Positions 1-7,744 of a stretch of 64,000 nucleotides of DNA are shown piece after piece. Position numbers and translations under genes: made by a program. The stretch's first letter is position 1; the number at the start of each line of letters is the position of its first letter. This DNA is from Butyrivibrio sp. AE3004 (GTDB taxonomy: Bacteria; Bacillota; Clostridia; Lachnospirales; Lachnospiraceae): contig NZ_JNLQ01000002.1 of the NCBI RefSeq assembly GCF_000703165.1, forward strand, positions 992,001 to 1,056,000. Reading direction: 5' to 3'. The notes under the pieces are model-generated. The model saw only the letters and a list, made by a program, of their open reading frames with translations. It was not told the origin of the DNA and did not search any database.

Positions 1-79
1 CTATTTAAAACAATTTATCAGAAAACCAAAATTAATTAACGCAATAATCTAAATACAGAAAAATAATTTAAAAAATGTA

Positions 80-108
80 TTGACAATTAATAAAAACCTA
101 TGTATACT
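80..108 (+). promoter_or_regulatory. sigma-A promoter of the 5' ncRNA
   Basis: TTGACA at 80-85 and TATACT at 103-108 are separated by 17 bases, which is near-perfect housekeeping consensus. No open frame starts downstream within 500 bases, so this promoter most likely drives the structured RNA that ends at the hairpin near 484. Confidence 0.8.
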
Positions 109-113
109 ACGTT

Positions 114-490
114 TAAAGATAAGAGAAAGAGAGAACTTCTTTCAAAGTATTCAGTATCGAGGCTGAAAGAAATGGAGGTACGGTCCAAAGGGAACTTAAG
201 TTTTAGCTCTAAATCTTAGTTTTAGTTTTTTCGGAAAGGAAGGTATAGTCCGCCGAACAATTAAAGTAACACCTCAAACAATAGTGAATATCCAACACAA
301 CGAGCTTTAGTACATGACATAGTGGCGAATGCATAGTCGTCGAACTAGCCGTCACAGCATACGAGTGCAAAGGTTAATGGAAAGGGCAGAGTTGAGAAAT
401 TGGAGGTAAGTCCATTGGACAACGAATCACAATTTGATTATGCGTAAGGGCGAATGTATAAACGGAAATGCATTCGCCCTTATGCTTTTC
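114..490 (+). ncRNA. unidentified structured non-coding RNA, about 370 nt
   Basis: This stretch begins at the expected start of the promoter at 80-108 and ends in an intrinsic terminator: a 14-bp stem (443-456 with 471-484) followed by a short pyrimidine run. It contains no credible reading frame with a ribosome binding site. Two similar small hairpins are visible, TGGAGGTACGGTCCA near 174 and TGGAGGTAAGTCCA near 401, both preceded by GAAAT. GGA triplets recur (about 175, 191, 233, 238, 379, 402, 416). I checked by eye for tmRNA, RNase P and SRP RNA signatures and did not find them. It could be 6S, raiA-type or another Clostridia RNA; I cannot tell which. Confidence 0.6.
443..490 (+). terminator. 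intrinsic terminator of the ncRNA
   Basis: A perfect 14-bp stem (443-456 with 471-484, one G-T pair) closes a 14-base loop and is followed by CTTTTC. It separates the ncRNA from the gene at 657. Confidence 0.75.
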
Positions 491-548
491 TATGTTATGT
501 AAAAAAGTTGTAATCCTGACCTGTGTTCTTAAAAATTAAGTTGTGACA

Positions 549-570
549 TTACCACAATATTTTGTGGTAA
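549..570. promoter_or_regulatory. inverted repeat, possible operator
   Basis: TTACCACAA and TTGTGGTAA form a 9-bp inverted repeat around four bases. It lies about 40 bp upstream of an extended -10 element and looks like a regulator binding site. No regulator can be named from the sequence. Confidence 0.45.
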
Positions 571-596
571 AATCTTTTTCTTATGGTAGAACTTGT

Positions 597-615
597 ATCA
601 TGTGTATGATATACT
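597..615 (+). promoter_or_regulatory. extended -10 promoter overlapped by an inverted repeat
   Basis: TGATATACT (607-615) fits an extended -10 box without a good -35. TATCAT-GTGT-ATGATA (597-612) is a perfect inverted repeat that overlaps it, a common arrangement for repression. It would drive the gene at 657. Confidence 0.45.
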
Positions 616-656
616 TTAATTAAGTTTTTAGGGGAATTTTCCATTGGGGAGGAAAT

Positions 657-1946
657 ATGGAAGATAAAATGAATAATAATGGCGGTTCTGAAAGAGATGT
701 TCGCAGAGAGTTAAGAAGACAGCGCAGGATTAGAGCACAGATAACAGCATATGCTATAACAGGTATATTAGGAGTATCAGTTGCTTCCGGCGCATTTTTT
801 TCTGTAAATAAGATTATTGGAGCTGTGAAAGCATATAATGCCGAGGTTGAGGAGACTGTTGCGGAGGCAAAGGAAGTAAATGCCCTGCCTGCAGCTGTTG
901 AATCACCTGACGAAAGTGTAACTGACACCGAAGTATTAAACAGTGATTCCATGCTCGATAATATAGTTGATACTTGTATTTCCGAGATGCCTTTGGAGGA
1001 TAGGGTAGCGGGATTGTTCATGGTATCACCTGAACAGCTTACCGGTTCAGACGCTGTAGTCAAGGCCGGAACCGGAACTCAGGAAGCACTCAATAGCTAT
1101 GCGGTAGGTGGCCTTCTGTATGTATCCAAAAACATAAAGGATGCCGGCCAGATTAAAGATATGCTCAGTACTACCGTATCTATGAGCAAATATCCTTTGT
1201 TTATGTCTACTGTTGAGGTTGGAGGAGAAAAAAGTATTGTAGCTAATGCGCTTTCTCTTGATCCGGTCGCATCACCCTCAGAGCTTGGAGCATCCGGCAA
1301 TGCTGATGAAGCATACAATACTGCATCAAAAGTAGCTGATTATCTCAATGCCTATGGCTTTAACATGAACCTTGGTGTAAATGCCAATCTGTCGGATTCC
1401 GGTAATTCTTTCGGAACAGATCCAAAGCTTGTATCAGCAATGGTTGGAAAAACTGTTGAGGGACTTCAGACATTTGGAGTTTCTGCGTGTCTTCAGTTTT
1501 TCCCTGAAACAGTAAACAGCGGTAATTCCTTAGAGGGGATGGCTGATGCGCTTGCTCCTTTCAGAGCAGGAATTGATGCCGGTGCAAGTATGATCATGGT
1601 ATGTACCGCTCCTTCAACCGGAATTACAGGAGATGATACACCATCATGCCTTAGCTCCACCGTTATACAGGACGTTTTAAGAGGACAGCTTGGCTATGAC
1701 GGAATAATAATTACCGATTCACTTTCTGATGTTGCAGACAGATATTCTTCTGCTGATGCTGCTGTTGCAGCACTGCAGGCCGGTGCGGATATGATATTCC
1801 TACCGGAAAACTTTGCTGAAAGCTATCAGGGAGTTCTTGCAGCAGTTCAGAACGGAGTTATTTCCGAGGACAGAATAAACGAATCACTTCGGAGAATATA
1901 CAGAGTAAAATATGCTGACAAAGTTGAAGAAATAGCAGGTGAATAA
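657..1946 (+). CDS. membrane-anchored GH3-like protein with degenerate active site
   Basis: A 429-residue protein with a basic N-terminus and one membrane segment (about residues 27-50), so the rest is probably outside the cell. From about residue 105 onward it follows the glycoside hydrolase family 3 N-terminal barrel (NagZ / beta-N-acetylhexosaminidase type). GIIITDSLSDV places the usual nucleophile Asp at about 354. The family signature KHFPGHG, which carries the His of the acid/base dyad, is replaced by LQFFPETVNSG at about 279, so the general acid is missing. It may be catalytically weak, or may bind peptidoglycan or sugar only. A GGGGAGG ribosome binding site precedes ATG 657. It appears monocistronic, with a strong terminator downstream. 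Confidence 0.8.
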   Translation: MEDKMNNNGGSERDVRRELRRQRRIRAQITAYAITGILGVSVASGAFFSVNKIIGAVKAYNAEVEETVAEAKEVNALPAAVESPDESVTDTEVLNSDSMLDNIVDTCISEMPLEDRVAGLFMVSPEQLTGSDAVVKAGTGTQEALNSYAVGGLLYVSKNIKDAGQIKDMLSTTVSMSKYPLFMSTVEVGGEKSIVANALSLDPVASPSELGASGNADEAYNTASKVADYLNAYGFNMNLGVNANLSDSGNSFGTDPKLVSAMVGKTVEGLQTFGVSACLQFFPETVNSGNSLEGMADALAPFRAGIDAGASMIMVCTAPSTGITGDDTPSCLSSTVIQDVLRGQLGYDGIIITDSLSDVADRYSSADAAVAALQAGADMIFLPENFAESYQGVLAAVQNGVISEDRINESLRRIYRVKYADKVEEIAGE

Positions 1947-1961
1947 TTTCAAAAATAAAAC

Positions 1962-2005
1962 TGCCGCCGCATCAGTACAAAGACTGAGTGCGGCGGCTAT
2001 TTTTA
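1962..2005 (+). terminator. intrinsic terminator after the GH3-like gene
   Basis: GCCGCCGCA (1963-1971) pairs with TGCGGCGGC (1989-1997), followed by TATTTTT. It lies between convergent genes and may serve both strands. Confidence 0.85.
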
Positions 2006-2036
2006 AGTACGCCTTTCGGCGAACGGTTACTTTTCA

Positions 2037-2831
2037 TCAAATGAAAGAATCCATTATTGATGAAAAGTCTGAATTCATAAATCCCGATTTCGAATAGGTT
2101 GAGGAGCTTGATGCAGCACGTGAAGCAGAGGTTTCAAGACTTGTTGCGGCCTGGGATACTTTATATCCAAAACCGGCTTTTTGAGTAAACACATTTTGAA
2201 TGGACTCTGCACCTGCGGCCTTTAAAGCATCTTTATCAACCGATAATTTTCCGTTATCTTTAACGGTAATTCCGATAGAGGAAAGCTCATCCTTGTAGGA
2301 TTTTGTTATCTTTGACAAATAATCGGCTCTGGTACTTGTAGTGACATCGGAAACACCTGCTGCCGAATCAACCAGGGTGTTGTAACTTTTCACAAAGCTT
2401 GAAACAGCGTTTGAAATCCTTGATTGATCGTAATCATAAACCTTTGATTCCTCGCCATTTTCATCTGTTACTGTTTGCCATGACTTGCCATATACGGAAT
2501 TGTCACCGGTTTTGGTGAGTCTTTCGATATCTGAAGCAACATTTTTGGCATTAGAAGAAATTGCTGAATACTGCTTTTTTTCAGCAGCATTTGATTTCTG
2601 AGTGTCCGTGTTTGTGCTTCTTGATGATTTCTCTGTTTCTTTAGCAGAGTCCTGACCTTCGTTTCCGATTTTTTTATAGTATGCTGAAACCAGTTTTCCA
2701 TAGCTTCCGTTCTTTATAGATGAGTAATCGGATAGCATGGACGAAAGGTTATTCATCATGTTATTAGAGGAGCTTCCTCCGGGCAGACTACTGAATAAAG
2801 CGGAATAATCCATATTTACATTTATTCCCAT
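2037..2831 (-). CDS. small FliD-like (flagellar cap C-terminal domain) protein
   Basis: A 264-residue Ser/Asn/Lys-rich protein. Its second half resembles the FliD C-terminal region: SFVKSYNTLVDSAAG, then LSSIGITVKDNGKLSVDKDAL, then VFTQKAGFGYKVSQAA. FliD caps the flagellar filament, but FliD proteins are normally about 450-900 residues with an N-terminal domain that is absent here. The frame can start at GTG 2840, but the AAAGGAG site touches that codon. ATG 2831 has proper spacing and gives MGINVNMDYS. No flagellar genes flank it. Possible roles are a minor cap protein, a FliD-derived export substrate or a surface protein; the function is inference. Confidence 0.65.
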   Translation of the reverse strand: MGINVNMDYSALFSSLPGGSSSNNMMNNLSSMLSDYSSIKNGSYGKLVSAYYKKIGNEGQDSAKETEKSSRSTNTDTQKSNAAEKKQYSAISSNAKNVASDIERLTKTGDNSVYGKSWQTVTDENGEESKVYDYDQSRISNAVSSFVKSYNTLVDSAAGVSDVTTSTRADYLSKITKSYKDELSSIGITVKDNGKLSVDKDALKAAGAESIQNVFTQKAGFGYKVSQAATSLETSASRAASSSSTYSKSGFMNSDFSSIMDSFI

Positions 2832-3045
2832 ATAAATCACTCCTTTGATCTGCGGGAAATACTTCCCGGGAACAACCAGCTTCCGTGCTGTGTGTATAAT
2901 ACCTCTAATTTATTTTTACACCGCAGATTGCAAATGTTCAAATGAAAAGATGATTAATAAAATGAAGAATGTGTAAAAATGCTCGTTTTTTCGAAATCCA
3001 CAATATAATTGGTTTACAAATATAACAACGTTATTGTAAAATGAG

Positions 3046-3408
3046 TTGAATATTTATTTTCAGAAAGAGGCTTTAGATAGGTTTATGTCATCAATAATTC
3101 AAACTGATCAGGTATTTAATAATGAAGTTTCCTTTTGCAAGGTTTACAGCAAAGAGAGCAAGAAGATATTAGAAGATCGTTTCTTACAGAACCGGATCTC
3201 TTATTATATTGACTGGCAGGAGAAGAGCTTACTGCAGCGTATTTTTGGTGGCGACAGAGATAAGATATTATGCACTGTTCGAATCAACAAGGCTGACATT
3301 GAACGTGCCAGAGAACTGGTTTCCGGTCTTGAGGATGTTAAGGTAAGAGACTTCGACAGAAAAGGCAACAGAAGTAAAACAAATAAAGGAAAACCAAAGA
3401 AAAAGTAA
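3046..3408 (+). CDS. hypothetical protein, basic C-terminus
   Basis: A 120-residue protein I do not recognise. It has mixed charge, no signal peptide and no membrane segment, and ends in a lysine-rich tail (KGNRSKTNKGKPKKK). The longest frame begins with TTG 3046 without a clear ribosome binding site, and ATG 3085 is an alternative. A terminator follows directly. The basic tail hints at nucleic-acid or ribosome contact, and the next gene is an rRNA methyltransferase, also with a lysine-rich tail. That link is speculative. Confidence 0.6.
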   Translation: MNIYFQKEALDRFMSSIIQTDQVFNNEVSFCKVYSKESKKILEDRFLQNRISYYIDWQEKSLLQRIFGGDRDKILCTVRINKADIERARELVSGLEDVKVRDFDRKGNRSKTNKGKPKKK

Positions 3409-3434
3409 CAGAAACATTTGGATAAGTGATTAAG

Positions 3435-3459
3435 ACCTCCGGTAGTGCCGGAGGTTTTT
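3435..3459 (+). terminator. intrinsic terminator
   Basis: ACCTCCGG pairs with CCGGAGGT across a short loop and is followed by TTTTT. It ends the transcript of the 3046 gene. Confidence 0.85.
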
Positions 3460-3524
3460 GAGACTAAAGAAATGTGCAAAAGCTGAAAGCACTCAGGTAC
3501 GATTATAGATAAGGAATGATAGAA

Positions 3525-4889
3525 ATGAGAAAAGAAAACACTCAGAACAGTGCAAACATAAAAAAAACAGATACAGGTAGAAATAAGTCTGTAAGAAATA
3601 AAACTACTGCAGACAAAAAAACATATGCCGGAAAACGGACTGCTCCCGGGAAGAAAACATATGAAGGACAGGGAAAAACTGCTGATAAAAAATCATATGC
3701 AGGAAAGAAGACTGCTTCCGAAATAAAAAATTCTTCCAAAACGGTTCCGGGAAAATGTCCTGTATCAAAAAAATGTGGTGGCTGTCAGATGATTGATGTT
3801 CCCTACAGGGAACAGATCAAGAGAAAGCACAAGAGGGAAGAAGAGCTTCTTGGTGCATTCGGTAAGGTTGAGCCTTTTATTGAGATGGAACATCCTGATC
3901 ACTACAGATGTAAAGTACACGCAGTGTTTACGCATGACAGAAAGGGCAATCCTTTATCCGGAATTTACAAGGAGGGCACACATGATGTTGTGCCCGTCGA
4001 TGCATGTTATCTTGAGAACGAAAAGGCTGATGCGATCATAGCTTCTATACGCAACCTGCTTAAATCCTTTAAGATAAAGACCTATGATGAGGACAATGGC
4101 TATGGACTTTTCAGACATGTTCTCATAAGAGTTGGACATAACACCGGAGAAATCATGGTGGTATTGGTACTTACATCACCAATCCTTCCATCCAAGAATA
4201 ATTTTGTTAAGGCACTTTTAAAGGAACATCCCGAAATAACAACTATTGTAATAAATGTCAATGATAAGCATACCAGCATGATACTCGGAGATAAGGAGAA
4301 GGCTGTTTACGGTCCGGGATTTATCTATGACACAGTATGCGGAATGAAGTTCAAGATTTCTCCCAAGTCCTTCTACCAGGTTAACCCTGTACAGACAGAG
4401 AAACTCTATTCCAAGGCAGTTGAACTTGCGGGGCTTACAGGAAAAGAAACTGTCCTTGACTGTTATTGCGGCGTGGGAACGATTGGTATTATCGCAAGCC
4501 CTCATGCTGCTGAGGTTATCGGTGTTGAGCTTAATAAAGATGCAGTTCGTGATGCAAGAATAAATGCAAAAATGAACGAAATAAAGAATATAGATATCTA
4601 TGAAAATGATGCGAGCAGATTTATGGTGCAGATGGCTGAAGCAGGTGAGCACGTGGATGTAGTGTTCATGGATCCGCCAAGATCAGGCTCTACCGAAATT
4701 TTCATGGACTCCATGTTCAAGCTTAATCCTGATAGAATTGTTTATATTTCCTGCAGTCCTGATTCACTTGCGAGAGACCTTGAGTATATTACAAAAAACG
4801 GATACAGGGCTAAGCGAATTATACCTGTTGACATGTTTCCGTATACACGTTCCTGTGAAACTGTAGTGCTTATTGTCAAAACTTCATGA
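3525..4889 (+). CDS. 23S rRNA (uracil-5-)methyltransferase, RumA/RlmD family
   Basis: A 454-residue class I SAM methyltransferase of the TrmA/RumA/RlmCD family, which methylates C5 of uridines in rRNA or tRNA. Cys 78, 84 and 87 (KCPVSKKCGGC) fit the [4Fe-4S] cluster, with a fourth Cys in VPVDACYL. DPPRSGS and the catalytic Cys of YISCSP (about 410) are intact. Residues about 10-75 form an unusual basic region with repeats of the kind KTYAGKRTA / KSYAGKKTA. The AAGGA site touches an upstream ATG (3516), so ATG 3525 is the better start. The reading frame ends in VVLIVKTS, while the expected family continuation is visible in another frame (see 4876-5046). The exact uridine target cannot be assigned. 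Confidence 0.85.
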   Translation: MRKENTQNSANIKKTDTGRNKSVRNKTTADKKTYAGKRTAPGKKTYEGQGKTADKKSYAGKKTASEIKNSSKTVPGKCPVSKKCGGCQMIDVPYREQIKRKHKREEELLGAFGKVEPFIEMEHPDHYRCKVHAVFTHDRKGNPLSGIYKEGTHDVVPVDACYLENEKADAIIASIRNLLKSFKIKTYDEDNGYGLFRHVLIRVGHNTGEIMVVLVLTSPILPSKNNFVKALLKEHPEITTIVINVNDKHTSMILGDKEKAVYGPGFIYDTVCGMKFKISPKSFYQVNPVQTEKLYSKAVELAGLTGKETVLDCYCGVGTIGIIASPHAAEVIGVELNKDAVRDARINAKMNEIKNIDIYENDASRFMVQMAEAGEHVDVVFMDPPRSGSTEIFMDSMFKLNPDRIVYISCSPDSLARDLEYITKNGYRAKRIIPVDMFPYTRSCETVVLIVKTS

Positions 4890-5046
4890 AGCAAAGCACC
4901 ATGTTAATGTAAAAGTAGATATAAAGGATTATGTTAGTCATATGATGAAAAATGATCTTTTAATCAAAGCAGCACAGCTTTACGGATTCGATACTGCGTC
5001 AGCCAAGGAAATCCAAGGTCATGAAGGCGGTTGCAACCAAATTTAA
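4876..5046 (+). pseudogene. frameshifted remnant after rumA
   Basis: Removing one base near 4872 lets the rumA-type frame run on as VVLL-SKLHEAKHHVNVKVDI. I recall this as a typical C-terminal continuation in clostridial RumA-like proteins. The same frame then reads KNDLLIKAAQLYGFDTASAK and GHEGGCNQI before TAA 5044, which resembles the N-terminus of APH/homoserine-kinase-type phosphotransferases. Two broken genes may be joined here, or it may be one decayed extension. There is no start or ribosome binding site of its own. Confidence 0.45.
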
Positions 5047-5064
5047 CAAAAGATAGCAATACAT

Positions 5065-5103
5065 GTAAGCTTTGCTTGGTAGACAGGCGGAGCTTACTTT
5101 TTT
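5065..5103 (+). terminator. intrinsic terminator
   Basis: GTAAGCT (5065-5071) pairs with AGCTTAC (5091-5097), followed by six T. It isolates the rumA segment from the acyltransferase gene. Confidence 0.75.
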
Positions 5104-5148
5104 ATGATTAAGAAAAATGTTAAAATAATTGGCAAAGGTGGTATAAAT

Positions 5149-6225
5149 ATGAGAAAGACATACTTGGATAATATTCGCTGGATAACAGTGGTGCTGGTTG
5201 TAATCTATCATGTAATTTACATATTCAACGGCGTGACACAGTATGGAATCATCGGACCTTTCAGTGAACATCAGCCCCAGGATACATACCAGTACATTGT
5301 ATATCCGTGGTTCATGTTACTTCTGTTTGTGGTATCCGGCATGTCAGCCAGATATGAACTGGTTAAACGGACAGAGAAGGAATTTATCAGAGTAAGGACG
5401 AGAAAATATCTTGTGCCATCAACAGTCGGTCTTCTGGTTTTCGGCTGGGTTCTTGGATACTACAATATGCTGATATCCGGAGCATTTAGTTCCATGAACA
5501 ATGTACCAATGCCAATCCTTTTTCTGATAATGGCAGTCAGCGGCTCAGGCCCTCTGTGGTACATACAGATGCTCTGGCTCTTTAGCCTGATACTGGTACT
5601 GATCAGAAGAATTGAAAAAGACAGATTCTATAATATCTGTGGCAAGGCCAATCTTCTGATAGTTATACTTCTTGTCATACCCGTATACGGAGCAGCGCAG
5701 ATACTTAACACACCGATAATAGTGGTATACAGATTCGGTATCTACGGACTGGGATTTTTGATAGGATACTTTGTACTGTCTCATGACGAAGTGATGGATC
5801 GACTTGGCAAAAACTGGCTGCTATTAAGCATCCTTGCCCTCGCATCCTGCGTAGCCTTCGTGATTTTATATAAAGGTCAGCCATATCCGGAGCACGTAGT
5901 TCTGGATACAATCATGTGCAATGTATACGCATGGTTTGGAACTCTCGGTATACTTGCCTTCATGAAAAAATGGGGCAATTCCACGAATGCTTTCGCAAAA
6001 TGGATGTGTAAAAAGTCATGGGGCCTATATGTTTTCCATTATCTGATGATAGCGGTCAGCGGATGGTATCTGCATACTTTATGTCCGTCCCTTGCGCCCA
6101 TCATCGTATATCTGCTGGTTGCAATAGCAGCATTTGCAGGCTCCTACATTCTGTATGAAATCATGAGCCGTATACCTTTCATAAGGTTGTGTGTTCTGGG
6201 TATAAAAAAGGAGAAGAAAGAATGA
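5149..6225 (+). CDS. acyltransferase family 3 membrane protein
   Basis: A 358-residue polytopic protein of the acyltransferase 3 (OafA-like) family, which moves acyl groups onto surface sugars or other envelope molecules. The N-terminal DNIRWITVVLVVIYHVI carries the family's Arg and His pair, and about ten hydrophobic helices follow. An AAAGGTGG site precedes ATG 5149; ATG 5104 lies inside the upstream terminator and is unlikely. The stop codon overlaps the start of the next gene (ATGA at 6222-6225), so the two are translationally coupled. The substrate is unknown. Confidence 0.85.
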   Translation: MRKTYLDNIRWITVVLVVIYHVIYIFNGVTQYGIIGPFSEHQPQDTYQYIVYPWFMLLLFVVSGMSARYELVKRTEKEFIRVRTRKYLVPSTVGLLVFGWVLGYYNMLISGAFSSMNNVPMPILFLIMAVSGSGPLWYIQMLWLFSLILVLIRRIEKDRFYNICGKANLLIVILLVIPVYGAAQILNTPIIVVYRFGIYGLGFLIGYFVLSHDEVMDRLGKNWLLLSILALASCVAFVILYKGQPYPEHVVLDTIMCNVYAWFGTLGILAFMKKWGNSTNAFAKWMCKKSWGLYVFHYLMIAVSGWYLHTLCPSLAPIIVYLLVAIAAFAGSYILYEIMSRIPFIRLCVLGIKKEKKE

Positions 6226-6656
6226 GTTTTGCAGATAACCTTATGGAATTAAGAAAGCTTAATAACCTGTCACAGGAGGATATTGCAGAAAAGATAGGAG
6301 TATCCAGACAGACGCTTTCTAAATATGAAACCGGAGAGTCACTGCCGGATATAGAGAGATGTAAGAGGCTGGCAGACCTCTTTGGTGTAACCATGGACGA
6401 CCTTATCTCATATGAAAAGAATGATTCTGACAACCTGGGATATGCTATACCGCCTAAAGGAAAACATATCTTTGGAATGGTTAAAGTGGGAGATAAGGGG
6501 CAGATTGTCATTCCTTCCAAGGCTAGAAAAATCTTTGATATTAAAACAGGCGACAATCTTATCGTCCTCGGAGATGAATTCCATGGAATAGCTCTCATTA
6601 AGGAGGCGGGACTTCTGGGGCTTATCAACAGTGCAAAAGAAAGTATGGATTCATGA
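6222..6656 (+). CDS. XRE helix-turn-helix / AbrB-SpoVT fusion regulator
   Basis: A 144-residue protein. Residues 1-65 are an XRE helix-turn-helix (LSQEDIAEKIGVSRQTLSKY). Residues about 88-130 are an AbrB/SpoVT swapped-hairpin domain (VGDKGQIVIPSKARKIFDI). Two DNA-binding modules in one chain are uncommon but known in Clostridia. The ATG overlaps the stop of the acyltransferase gene, so it probably controls that gene or the downstream CPBP gene. A 7-bp inverted repeat at 6681-6702 is a candidate site. A GGAGAAG ribosome binding site lies inside the upstream gene. Confidence 0.85.
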   Translation: MSFADNLMELRKLNNLSQEDIAEKIGVSRQTLSKYETGESLPDIERCKRLADLFGVTMDDLISYEKNDSDNLGYAIPPKGKHIFGMVKVGDKGQIVIPSKARKIFDIKTGDNLIVLGDEFHGIALIKEAGLLGLINSAKESMDS

Positions 6657-6680
6657 AGAAAAATGGACGTCAACTAAATA

Positions 6681-6718
6681 CCTGGTGGTATTTTACACCA
6701 GGGCAGGCATAGTATAAT
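6681..6718 (+). promoter_or_regulatory. inverted repeat overlapping a probable promoter
   Basis: CCTGGTG (6681-6687) and CACCAGG (6696-6702) form a perfect inverted repeat. TTTACA (6692-6697) and TATAAT (6713-6718) are spaced 15 bp, slightly short, and the -35 lies within the repeat. This fits an operator for the adjacent XRE-AbrB protein. The hairpin lacks a T run, so it is not a good terminator. Confidence 0.5.
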
Positions 6719-6838
6719 CTTCTTATACTACAGATATGAGCATGCTTATAAGGCACAGTCAGCTAGGAGAAATGCATCGATTATATTAAGAGAAGCTTGG
6801 TTTCAAAGTTCGCAAGTATATTAGGTAAAAAGTATTAT

Positions 6839-7612
6839 ATGAAAAGATTAAAAGCACTGTTCCTATATATGCTGGGAACACTGGGACAAATAGTAATAGT
6901 TTGCATTGCAGTTTATTTACTTCGACGTAGTGGATTGACTGTAAATTACACTTCCCCAATCGGATTGGCTGCTATCACTGTTGGCGGCATATCGTCTGCT
7001 TTATGGGGAACCATAATCTCAATCAGGTATCGTAAATCAACGATAAAGACGGTTTTATCAGATTTCTTTAGGATAAAACAGAGCTATAAGAATTATCTTT
7101 TGATGGTGTTCTTTATTTTTCTGGATTTCTTACCTTTTGTATTTGGTGGAAGCATTGTGGTGAGTGCCTGGTATCTGCCGATAATCATGTTTTTCAAGCA
7201 TATTGCATTTGGCGGTATCGAAGAAATAGGCTGGAGATATTTATTTCAACCTGTATTGCAGGAACGGATCAATTATGTATTAGCGACAACACTTACGTTT
7301 GTGGCATGGGGCATATGGCATTTCCTGTATTTTTTCATAGAGGGAACAATTTCGGATATTGATGCCTTGCCGTTTTTGATAGGTCTTATTACAAATTGCT
7401 TTATCCTGTCTGCACTGTTCACAAAGACGAAGAATCTGTGGTTATGCGTAATGACTCATTCTTTGATAAATGTATGCTCGCAGTTATTTACGGAAGGGAA
7501 CGTTTATGTGTCATATGCATGCAAGGCACTTATTGTAGCAGTGGCAATAGTGATTGTATATTTCTGTAAAGGCCATAAGTGCGATGAGATGGAATATTAC
7601 AGCAGTACTTAA
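6839..7612 (+). CDS. CPBP-family intramembrane protease
   Basis: A 257-residue membrane protein of the CPBP (CAAX protease / bacteriocin-processing, Abi) family. The motif GGIEEIGWRYLF carries the EE pair, followed by the FVAWGIWHFLYF His and the LCVMTHSLIN His expected for the metal site. In Firmicutes these proteins act in bacteriocin immunity or membrane-protein processing; the role here is not shown. The start is uncertain: TTG 6797 extends the frame by 14 residues, while ATG 6839 gives MKRLKALFLYM but has only a weak site. Confidence 0.8.
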   Translation: MKRLKALFLYMLGTLGQIVIVCIAVYLLRRSGLTVNYTSPIGLAAITVGGISSALWGTIISIRYRKSTIKTVLSDFFRIKQSYKNYLLMVFFIFLDFLPFVFGGSIVVSAWYLPIIMFFKHIAFGGIEEIGWRYLFQPVLQERINYVLATTLTFVAWGIWHFLYFFIEGTISDIDALPFLIGLITNCFILSALFTKTKNLWLCVMTHSLINVCSQLFTEGNVYVSYACKALIVAVAIVIVYFCKGHKCDEMEYYSST

Positions 7613-7744
7613 ATAAGGATCTGGCAGCCCATTTTACTATAATCGGTAAAAGAGGAAAATGCTTGTGTGGACAGCCAATCGAGGATGTGTTTGAGTCTGT
7701 TCCTAAAGCTGATTACATGGATTCTATATGGGATAGTATCTTGA
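7613..7744 (+). other. short gap with a possible gene remnant
   Basis: One frame reads without a start codon as AHFTIIGKRGKCLCGQP and then EDVFESVPKADYMDSIWDSI. It looks protein-like but has no ribosome binding site and is not recognised. It may be the tail of a deleted gene, or chance. Confidence 0.25.

Noticed and set aside
114..490. tmRNA, RNase P RNA or SRP RNA
   Set aside because: The conserved tag-ALAA frame, GAGGAAAGUCC/ACAGAA cores and SRP loop motifs were not found by eye.
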